Below are positions 25,106 through 64,000 of a stretch of 64,000 nucleotides of DNA, one piece after another; position 1 is the first letter of the stretch, and every line of letters begins with the position of its first letter. The notes under the pieces were generated by a model, which ran no database searches, was not told the DNA's origin, and saw only the letters and a program-made list of their open reading frames with translations. A program made the position numbers and the translations under genes. This stretch comes from Amblyornis subalaris (taxonomy: Eukaryota > Chordata > Aves > Passeriformes > Ptilonorhynchidae), in assembly GCA_018881555.1 (NCBI GenBank), contig JACAXG010000008.1, forward strand, positions 14,812,816 to 14,876,815, written 5' to 3'.

Positions 25106-28100
25106 GATGTCCCCCTGCCCACTCTGCTCCCAGCATGGCTGAGTGTTCATCCTTTTAGCTTTTCCCATGTAGCACTTTGCGTGGAGACTTGATACCTTCA
25201 GCAGGGGCTGACTGATACCTCCTCTAATCTGCAGAGTGGGGACCCAGACTTAGGATATTCTGGGACAAAGACTTTTCCATAAGATTATAGGCTTAAAAGT
25301 CAAGGCCAAATGTGATCCAGCTCGGTGACCAATGTTGATTGGAAAGCAGCCTTATGGGGAGAGATGAATAATGGGAGCGTGCTCCCCTGGCACTGGTAAT
25401 ACCCACCTGCTTTGTAGGTGAGTGGTGCTGGACCATGCAGCATTACCTGCCCTGGCCAGGCCTGGCCCAGCACCAGGGTCTATGGCCCTGCCCCTGCTGG
25501 ATGTGGGCACTGGACATGTGCCCCACGGGTGAGGAATTCTGTGTTCCAAAGGTCTCAGCTGCACTCCTGTGAACTCAGCTAGTATTTTCCTAGCACCAGT
25601 TCCTGTGCACTTTGGGCTCTGGGTTGATGCAATTGTGAGTTCAGCAAAGCCTGAACTCCACTCACCCCTGCAGGCACCAGGAGAGAAAGTTCAGGGACTG
25701 AAAGCAGCCACCTGCCCTTGCTCAGCAAGATCAGCACAGCTGAGCCACCTGTGCTGGAGACATTTTAAAGGCAGTTTTGATCTACATTCCTGTAACAGAT
25801 TTTAAGATCTTATAGTGGCTTAAGACACTAGAACCAATGCAAGTAGTCAGACACAACTTTGTAGATGCCGAGAAAGCTGCTGATGCTATTCTGGCTGGAT
25901 CCAGCTTGCCAGGTTTTCTCACTCCTGAATCCTTCTCCTCCCTTAGGATAGTTCTGGAAACTGTAGGCATGTATGTGCTCCCTTTACTACCACTCTCTTG
26001 GATAGCTGAAGAACTTGATAGCTTCACAGAGGGAGTAGCAGTGCATTCCTCTGGTGCTGCAGCATATGTCCCCTTGTCACCATTCCCGTCAGCACTTCAG
26101 CTGTATGGATGAGCAGTGAAAGTAGTACAAATCCACTGCAAAGACAAGACAGCAAATAAAATAAGGCATTGCAAATAACAGGCTCTGCCTAGCAGATGCT
26201 TCAGATCTGAAGCAGAAATATTTTCTCTTGGTGTCCCAGGCAGCTCCAGAGCCCAGGCTTTGCAGCCCCTTGGCTTTACAACAGCAAGGACCCTCTGCAT
26301 GCTGAGGAGGGGTGAGGGCTCCCCCAGCCCTGTCAGCAGTTTCTTCTTGTTGCTATAATCAGCTCGTGTCACTTTCCTCCCTCTTTTCAAGGCTCTGATA
26401 ACAAGCACCTGGGGCAGCCAGGTGACCTTTGGCTGAGCTTCCTCTTTAAACTCCCATGGCGTTTGCTTCATTGCCTGGTTGTTACGCAGCAGTAAAGATC
26501 TGTTCTGATAGCAGCAGAGGCTGCTCTCTTTCCCTTCTTATGCAGCATCAAAGCTCTCTGAATTTGCTTGAACAAATTTGCATTCAGGTCAGGACTTACT
26601 TAAGAAAAAGTGGGTTTTTTTCTCATGTCTTTTTCTTAACTCCGTAAGGAAGGGTAATAAGCACAAAAGCAGGTGGGAGAAAAAAATTGTGGGCTATAAA
26701 TAAATAGATTTGGCACACAGGGGAGGACAAAGTCATTAGTAACAGGAAAAATAACGGATGTGGCAGCAAGCTACATCTTCAGCTGGTATCAAGCAGCCTC
26801 TACCCATGGAAGAAATGGGGCCATGTCACTGTCATCAGCTGTGCTGCTTGGTGGACCTGGTCCCTTCTCCAGTGCCTAACTTTGTCTGCAGCTGCCTTCT
26901 TCCACAGCAGCAGCAAGGGAGGTTGGACAACAACTCTCTGGGCTACCAATCTTCATCTGCATTTTTTGGCTCCTTGTAGCCATGTGCTTAGGCTGCCTGT
27001 GCTCTCTGGATGCAAAATGCCAATAACAGGGTGGCTGTCACATCCCAGATGGTCATTTTGACATAAGCCAAAGCATTGCAGTGTCGGTGGCCTGCCTCCA
27101 TCTCTAGGGTGTATTGGGATGGGACACAAACAGCTGTGGAAGAGCCATGCTGGGATAATGGTGATCATGGAGACAGGATGACGTTGTTCGGAGAACGCTG
27201 CTAGCAACTGGGAGACCTGGGTGTAGTTGCTGGTTCCATCTTAGCTTGTGTGCATTGCCTACACCAACTCCAAGTCTCTGGGAGGTTCCTCTGTAGAGGG
27301 CAAATACTTCTTCCCACCACTGGTCTTGTTGAGAACATCAGCTTTTCCAGAAAAAGCCTTGTGGTGGCTTTCTGAAGCCTTGTATGCTGTCCCTCAGTTG
27401 GAATATTCTTAGAACTGCAAAGGTATGTGTAGAGACTGGTGTGCTCAGGACACGTGAGAACTGGGGTTTGCAATATAGAACTGGTAAACATTAAGTTTAG
27501 TTGCTAAACTTAGACCCACTCACTCTAGAGAGAAATTCAGGGCTTTATGAATTGGGCTTGAAGTCAAAGGTTAACTGTAATTTCATGCAAGAGCAACTCA
27601 CCTGAATTCTGATGCTCTGCAATAGCTTTTGCTGCTTTGCAGCATGCAGGGATCACAGCCTTGGCAGGGCTGGCAATGCAAGGCTCTGTCGATGTGACAC
27701 AGGTGGCAGATCCTGGGGCTTCTGGTCTCTGCCTGATTCACAGTGATACAAATAAGCCCAGGGAAGGACTTGCTGAGAATTACTAGATAATATCTAGGTT
27801 GCAAGCTGGGAAGTGGCATTTGAAAGAGGCGAGCTCAGCGCTTTTCTCACCCAGAGTTATGGTATTCTTCACAAAGAAGCTGCCTAGATTGGCCTGAATT
27901 ATCTCTAAGGAAGCTGTATTGTATATTATCCCGTTTTCCTGCCCCTTTTTCCCTCCTGAGCCAAGGGAGGCTGTTTGAGGCCCCAGCCTGCCACCCTGTG
28001 GCCATCTGAAGGACGGCAGGAGTCCCTCCAGCCGCGGTGACAGCGGGGTGACAGGACATGGCCTGAGGTCCGCTTCCCCGGCTGAGCGTCAGGAAGGGGC

Positions 28101-29310
28101 TGGCTCCCAGGGCCACCGTTTCTGAGGGATTGGAAAAATCCCATCCTGCCCCAACCGAGGGCAGGTAACTTCACAAAGGTGTTTAAATGGCTGAACTGGG
28201 CTATTCAAGACTCTGTCACCTCCACTACTGGACCCAATTTTTTTTCCCCCTTGACATGAATATTATTTAATTCTTTTCCTTTTGACATTTGTTCTGGACT
28301 CCCACAGGTGAGAGTGTCTCACCAATGAGCTGCTGTCACCTCTGGCTGTTGGTGTTGTGCAGTGGCACCCCAGGGTAGAGGACTTGGTAAGCAAAGGTAA
28401 AAAAAAAATCCATGGCCACCATAGATGCTGCTAGTTAATATCTAAAGGCAAGTTGGGCTGGTTTTTTGGGTTGTGGAATCCTTCAATTAAAACAAATGTT
28501 CCCATTTCCTGCTTTTATAAGTGGGAGTGCAATCACAACGTGTTTCTGGTTTTGTATTTCTCTAAAATGGATTGTACAAGATTCTTCCAGGCCTCGGGCA
28601 TATTTAGCATCATGTATATCTTCTTTTTTATTTCTGTGCAGAAAAAAAAAAGCCAATACTCAAATGCCAAAGAATTTAATGAGAAACAGGTCAGGCCATG
28701 CTGGAAATTGCTTCAGATTTCCAGATCTAAAATCCACAGCTATGTGGGCAGAAAGGCCACATGTGAGGGAGGAATGCATCTCTTCAGACTCAGCAACTCA
28801 AAGGGCAGGGAGGAATGCAGAGCTTTTCAGGCACACAAACACCCTTGAACCAGCAGACTGTCTACTGTGGGATGGCAGTGCAGCAGGGAGAAGGCTGGAT
28901 AGCTTCCCTGAGAAGACCAGTTCATGGGATTGTGTTCACGGCTCTGCATTTATGAACAAAGATGGAGTGCTTCAGATAAAGTGAACCAGCACATCTCCTG
29001 ACCAGATGGCTTGAGTAAGGCCTTGGGCTTTGCTCCCCCAGCCCCCGATTGCTGGGCCATTCATGTGTGGAGAGAAAGCCACTGCTTTTGGGTCTCCTGC
29101 CAGAAATGAAGTGTGTCCCCTGGTCCATCTCTCCCAGCTGGTTTGAAACCCACTAGTTAAAAATAGAAAAGTGCAATCCTGTTCAAGCAGTTTGCAAGGA
29201 CAATGGGTTGACATCAAGGAATCCCTGCTGCTTTGGGGCAGGGGATATCAGGAAGAGGACTCTCTATACTGGAGCTGCTGCTTCTGCATTGCAGTGCTCC
29301 AGGGAGCCAC
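25106..29310. other. Spacer between the two HSF-like units
   Basis: About 4.2 kb separates the units and shows no remnant of a third HSF-like copy. It contains an inverted AGTTCA pair with an 8-bp spacer (25638-25657). The longest open frame here (28466-28984, 172 codons) has a low-complexity composition, no recognisable domain and no conserved neighbour, so it is not called as a gene. Confidence 0.6.
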
Positions 29311-29345
29311 GTTTCTGCAGGTATCAGATGAGCCCAGCTGGAAAC

Positions 29346-29661
29346 CTTCCCAAACAGGGCCCTGGGATGCCTGAGGCTGCAGCTGTCCCCACTCCTCCCT
29401 GGGGACCCACTCCTGGGTGCAGCCGGACATGGCCCAGGCCTCTCCTGGCCCACAGCCATTCAGCACAGCTCTGTGGCCACTGCTGGGCTCTGGGGTCCCA
29501 CCACCAGTGGCTCTGGGAGGGAGAAGCAACAAGTGCCCTTCAGCAGTTTCTCCTCAGGCTGCTCCCCCTGCCAGGGCACCTCTGCCAGCCATCACTGAGA
29601 TGTCACCTGCAATGTCCCCACTCGGCATCATGGACACCACAGTGACATGCCAGAACATTCC
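29346..29661 (+). repeat. 316-bp near-identical upstream block, copy 2
   Basis: It matches 23203-23518 at 315 of 316 positions. Identity drops abruptly at the right edge: the next 75 bp before the start codon are only moderately alike. The in-frame stop for the MPEAAAVP frame falls at 29643-29645, as in copy 1. Confidence 0.9.
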
Positions 29662-29738
29662 ATTGGAACCTGCAGTCTGTTGGTGCCAGTTGGCCTTTGC
29701 CTGCCGGCTGGTAGGACACAGCCAAGCTGTCCAGGGCG

Positions 29739-31222
29739 ATGGCCATGGAGGGAGAGTTCTCGTTCCTGCTCTTTCCACAAAAGCTTTGGAAAATGCTGGA
29801 AAGCAGCAAGTTTCGGTCAATTTGGTGGAGTGAGGGTGGAAAATGTGTGGCCATCAACAAAGATCTCTTTGAAGTGGAGGTGCTGGGCAGGAAAGGACAG
29901 CAGGTCTTTCACACACAGAAAATGAAAAGTTTCATGCGACAGCTGAATGCATATGGATTCACCAAAATGCAGCGGGATTTCCAAAGATCTGCCTCCCTGC
30001 CCGAATTCCTGGCAGAGGAAGTAGCAGCTGCTGCTCACAGCCAGGTACAGCAGCTGCTCTGCACAGTAACTAATGCTTGTGATAGTCTTAGGGGAGAGAG
30101 GGACCTTCATGGCAAATAAGGCCTCGTCATAGAGGGCCATTTGTGGGTGGAGAAGCAGCTACTTTTTGTAGGAGGGCTTATAAAATGGAGAGAGGGGGAC
30201 TTTTTATACAGGGAGAGAGTGACAGGACAAGGGACAATAGTTGTATAGTGAAATAGGGCAGATTAGTTTAGATTGTATGTTAGGAAGGTTACTGTGAAGA
30301 CAGTGAGACACTGGCACAGGTTGCCCAAAGAGTGGATGCCCCGTCCCTGGAAGCATTCAAGGCCAGGCTGGATGGGGCTCTGAGAATCTTGATCTAGTGA
30401 GTGGCATCGCTGCCCAAGGCAGGGGTTTTGGAACTAGATGATCTTTAAGATCCCTTCCAACCCAAACCATTCTGTGATAGAGAAGATGGGGATGGGAGCG
30501 AGAGGTCTGGTTTTCATTTCCTTCTCAGGCTGTGCTCAGGCAGGTTTCAGTGAGTCTTTCTGACTAGTAGAAATGCAGGTAAGATACATTTTGGTGAGAT
30601 CTGCTGAGTTGGAACCCATTAAAGGGGCAGACAGACTCAGCATAACCTGATTTCTCTGAATGTCTGCTCTGTGTCTTGCTGTACCAAATCTGAAATCCTC
30701 CTGTGGCACCTGTCCAACGGCAAGCAGATGCATCCAAGAACCACAAGATTATCTGCCTGCTCATATCTGCATTGAATGTGCTGAGAAATAGTTTTGGTTT
30801 TTGAAAGCAGTTGTTCTTTTGAAAATCCTACACTGCTCTGCTCTCAGAAGGCAAAACCCCAGGGGTGGCGATGACTGAACACAACCACCACATAATGCTT
30901 TAGCCTGAGCTTTAGGTTCTATACAGCCCTCTGGGTCCATGATCCTCTTTTGCAATTCGGAGTAACTTGTTTTCCGGTCTTAGGATGCTGGCATCTAACT
31001 CTTCTCCTTTGCCTGTTTTAGATCCTCTACTACTATAACCCCAGCTTCAACAGAGCACATCCCTGGCTGCTGGAAGCGTGCAAGAGGAGAGGTGTCCTCA
31101 AACATAGAGGCCCAGATGGAGAAAAGATGGATGAAAGGCCCCTCAGAAGCCCAGACAGTCAAACTGAGCTTCATGGGCAAACAGGCCTGGGCTTCACACA
31201 GGCACCTGATAGAGAGAGCTGA
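29739..31222 (+). CDS. Heat-shock-factor-like protein, HSFY/HSFX type, copy 2
   Basis: Exons 29739-30044 and 31022-31222 join in phase 0 at the same sites as copy 1 (CCAG|GTACAG, TGTTTTAG|ATC) and give 168 residues. The DNA-binding domain is complete: FPQKLWKMLESSKF at residues 12-25, WWSEGGKCVAIN at 29-40, recognition helix KSFMRQLNAYGFTKM at 63-77. Its helix (SFMRQLN) is closer to the general HSF consensus (SFVRQLN) than copy 1's. The N-terminus is short because about 170 bp present in copy 1 is missing; the start MAMEGEFSFL is therefore new. A one-base difference after MDERPL shifts the tail frame relative to copy 1, ending PDRES. No trimerisation domain is seen. Expression is unproven, but both splice sites, the open frame and the polyadenylation signal are intact. 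The stop lies about 650 bp upstream of the POC1A start codon on the same strand. Confidence 0.78.
30135..30478 (+). mobile_element. CR1 LINE 3' fragment in the intron of HSF-like copy 2
   Basis: The sequence has the standard CR1 tail: 'gcactggcacaggttgccc', 'ggaagcattcaaggcc', 'ggctggatggggct', 'gaactagatgatct', 'cccttccaacccaaacc', ending 'attctgtgat'. It is flanked by ATAGAG at 30129-30134 and 30477-30482, while copy 1 has a single ATAGAG at 24239-24244. The paralogue therefore shows the empty site, and the insertion followed the duplication. Confidence 0.88.
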
Positions 31223-31328
31223 GTTGATGGCCAGTCCACAGTGTCTAATTAATAGTGCTGTTTGTAGATCGAGCTGAGTAGAGTTGGAAGAAATAGATCT
31301 TAGTTGCGTTGGTATTAAATCGTTGAAG

Positions 31329-31334
31329 AATAAA
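31329..31334 (+). terminator. Polyadenylation signal of HSF-like copy 2
   Basis: AATAAA lies about 107 bp after the stop codon, within sequence homologous to the copy 1 signal, and is followed by the shared TCAGTTGTCCTG stretch. Confidence 0.55.
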
Positions 31335-31872
31335 CCTTTCTCAGTTGTCCTGTGCTCCTTGCACAAACCCAGGGTGAGTTCCTATTTTGAACACCCGGAG
31401 GCCAAGCAGAAACAACTGATCTGCCACCAGCTGAAGGGCAGATGGGATCAGCCTGGGTTGTTAGCCCTACAGAGCACGAGCTCATGGTGCCCACTGGCTG
31501 AGACAAGGGGATCGCCTCCATCAGGCCCTGGAGCCATCCAGCCCCACGATCAGGAGTAAGGCAAAGGCAAAGGAGTCGGGTGGTTGAGCACTGAACAGGC
31601 TCCTCAGGGAGCGGCCGCAAGCCTGCCGGAGTAACTGAAATAACAGCGCGGGAAGCAGCTTTCCCTAACGCCCTGAGCCCCCTGACGGGGCCGGCCGTGC
31701 TCAGAGGAACCGGCTTCCACGGCACGGGATCGGTCCAGAGCCCTGAGGAGCGGCCCCGCAGCGGCCATGGCGGCCCCGCGGCGCCTCTGAGGCCGGGCCC
31801 GCCCCTCGCAGGGCGGGGCCGTTGCTACGGGGCGCGCGCGGCGCGGGAACCGAACGGCGGCCGCGGGGCGTC

Positions 31873-61683
<29,811 letters not shown>

Positions 61684-64000
61684 GTATGGTTTGCTCTTTA
61701 ATTTGGTAATGACAAAGGTACCTCTGACTGGAAGAATTGGGAATGTTTTGCAATAGTTTCATAGAATAATAGTTTGGCTGGTTCAAACCCTCTGCTTTTT
61801 AGTAGTGTTTTGGTAAGTCTTTCATCACCTGCTCCTCAGCTTATCTCTGTCAGTTCTCTGAGATTGACTTCCAGCTCAGGCCCTGCTCTTCCCCAGTTCC
61901 TTTATGCTGCGGTGTAGTAGATGCTACTGGAGCCAGCTCTGATAGACTGTGCTGTTAGCCAGGGTTTATCTAAGGTGATGCCTAAAGGAGTGGTTGACAG
62001 AACAACTCTGTTTTGGTGAATAATCTCTGTCTCTCTTCCCTCCCCCATTATACCACAGCCTACAGGTAAACTCTGTTCAGATCCTGTTCCTTTCCCCCAC
62101 CCAGCATTCACCTACACAGTCCAATTTCTGCAGTATCCTCCTCCCATCAACAAGTCTGGGCCCTTCTGTGCCTTGTTGCTGGAACATGCTTTTCACCCAC
62201 AGCTACAAACAGCTAATCCCTTGCTAAAACATTAACAAACAGTTCTTTCTTGGAATCACTAAGCAATGCTTGAACAGAACCAGCCATGAATGGTGATCAT
62301 CACAGAATGTGTTTACTTAATAAGAATTTGGGGATAGAGCTGTTTTTTGATTAACTAAATAACTGCTCATCATTCCTGTGAAGAAATACTGTTCCTGATG
62401 ATTGTCTGGCCCTTATTGTGTTTTTTGAGGTATGTGAGAAGCAGGGAGAAAGCATGGGGTAGTAAACATTGGAGATCTCCTGGAGCTGAGACCATGGTGG
62501 TAGGATGGAAAAAATCTGTTGGNAGTGTTTTTCTGTGAGTTTAAATGTTGTTTCTGAGGAAGAACAAGCAGATCTTCAACACTTGGTATTGAACATACCG
62601 ATTACTTGTCTGAGTTAGCTCTCTGCTCTTGAGAGAGTTAACTTGTCAAAGTACTTGTCAAAGAGTGTAAAATGATGGGTTGGAGAACCCATCAGGAGAT
62701 TGAAGGCTGATTTAGGGAGTAAAAAACATGCCACAACTACAGGCAATCTAAAATAGTGTAGGATGAAACCCAAAAGGTATTTAAGTTCACTTGGCAGAAA
62801 TGCAAAAAAGCACTTTTCCTGTGATCTTTAAAACACTGAACACTGGAGGAGGGGAGGGAAATCTTGTGTGACACTGGGCCCTCATACTTGTGAGTAAAAA
62901 GCAACCCAGTGTATACACAAAATATTTTAATACTGTTTTTACGTCTCCCTAGTAAGTTTGGAATGTGATTGTTATCTTTCATTACATAAGTCACATCCAC
63001 ATTTCTGATGATGGATGTGTAATGGCTCCTTTTCAACTTCATAGGTGTTTAGGGGAGGCAAATATTGCAGTAAACAGAATGTGTGGGATTTAACCTAAAT
63101 ATAAGCAATGCAAATATCTCTGTTGAAGATATTGTGTAACCGTAGAAAATTCTAAATGTTGTTTTAAACCTAGCAGAAAGAGAAATTGAGATCAGTGGGG
63201 GAGGAATAAATTAGTAAGTTATAGGATAAAATTGGAAATAGCCCTGAAATAGTAAAAAACCAAAAAGCTGCCTTGAGTAACGCTGTGTTCTGCAACCTTT
63301 TACCTTTTTTGTAGCTTTTTTACGATCTCTGAAGTAGTTTCCCATCGGTTGTACTCTGTGTGTGTTGAATTTTGTATTAATGCCACTTTAATGTATTTGT
63401 GCAGGTAGATGTCCCTGACACTGATTTAATTCCAGCATTTTGATATTTAGCAGCAACACAAACCAACCCGAAACAAACTTAAGCAAATGAGCCTGGAAGA
63501 AGTCCTCATTCCTGGACTGAGGGAGAAGGCTCCTCAAAGAGGAGAGATGTGGGCAGGTAGCAAGGCAGATCTGGAGGGCCTCGCTTGCATGTCTAAACTT
63601 TGGCTTTTCCAGTGCTGATGGCTGGTAGGAGAAGGGAATGCAGCTCCGGCAGAACCGCTGTTACTCCTTTTTCGTGCAATTAGATGTGTGGTAGGAGCTG
63701 TGGTGTGCAGAGATCCAAGTGAAATGGAAACAGCACCTGGTGATGTGGGGTTGATTGTCTTTCCAAGGCATTTCTGCCAAAGCACAAATGGGTGCTGCTC
63801 CCTGCATGCAGCAGACTCAAACCACCGTGTGTGTTTCAGCTTTGGGCCTGCTGACTTTTCTTTGTGAAAGGAGGACACCACTACTTCTTCAAAAACAACA
63901 GAAAGTTTTCATAAGTAACACATAACAGGTATCAGTATTTTCCCTTCTTGGAAAAGGACTGAAGATGCTCCTAGTGCTCTGTTAAAATCATAATTCCTGA
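61684..64000 (+). other. POC1A intron 10, continues past the window
   Basis: After the donor CTCAG|GTATGG no sequence encoding the expected POC1 coiled-coil end is found up to 64000, so the last exon lies beyond the edge. A fragment near 61755-61795 ('catagaataatagtttggc') may be a worn CR1 tail on the minus strand but is too short to call. Confidence 0.75.

Larger units (their letters stand above)
29311..31355 (+). repeat. Duplicated segment, copy 2 (HSF-like unit)
   Basis: This is the second member of the tandem duplication, in the same orientation and about 6.1 kb from copy 1. Relative to copy 1 it lacks roughly 170 bp between the upstream block and the DNA-binding domain, and carries a CR1 insertion in the intron. 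Its right end lies about 250 bp before the CpG-rich POC1A promoter. Confidence 0.9.

Noticed and set aside
28466..28984. 172-codon open frame between the HSF-like copies
   Set aside because: No domain, biased composition, a poly-A run inside it and no homologous frame elsewhere in the window. Likely chance.
61755..61795. Possible minus-strand CR1 tail
   Set aside because: Only about 40 bp resemble the CR1 end and the match is poor.

Overview
The window is vertebrate nuclear DNA, almost certainly from a bird. Three things show this: CR1 LINE tails with the avian-type 3' end, a solo LTR of a common avian ERVL-like type, and coding exons that match the chicken forms of two neighbouring genes, ALAS1 and POC1A. 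The species cannot be fixed from sequence alone. Genes are split into short exons, so most open frames are chance.

Layout. (1) Positions 1-2,570, minus strand: the 5' part of ALAS1 (first four coding exons, about 224 codons, running off the left edge), with a TATA box, two NRF-1-like sites and a CpG island at its start. (2) 2,570-23,170: about 20 kb with no recognisable gene. It holds a degenerate 48-bp minisatellite next to the ALAS1 promoter, a solo LTR (8,491-9,047) and a perfect DR4 nuclear-receptor element at 20,250, about 17.7 kb upstream of ALAS1. That distance and motif type resemble the known chicken drug-responsive ALAS1 enhancers. (3) 23,170-31,360, plus strand: a tandem pair of two-exon genes encoding short heat-shock-factor-like proteins with an HSFY/HSFX-type DNA-binding domain. 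This is the most unusual content. The two copies are about 87% identical in the DNA-binding exon but share a 316-bp upstream block with one mismatch. (4) 31,600-64,000, plus strand: POC1A, a centriole WD40 protein. Ten coding exons (374 codons) are present and the end of the coiled-coil tail lies beyond the right edge. Its intron 6 has a GC donor.

How they relate. ALAS1 and POC1A are adjacent in vertebrates and transcribed away from each other, as here. ALAS1 makes the first haem precursor in mitochondria and POC1A stabilises centrioles; they have no shared pathway. The HSF-like pair sits in the shared intergenic interval, and copy 2 ends about 650 bp before the POC1A start codon. The pair looks like a lineage-specific insertion followed by duplication, partial homogenisation and divergence. 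Isolated N bases concentrate at 47.5-58.6 kb, inside POC1A introns 7-9, and do not touch an exon.
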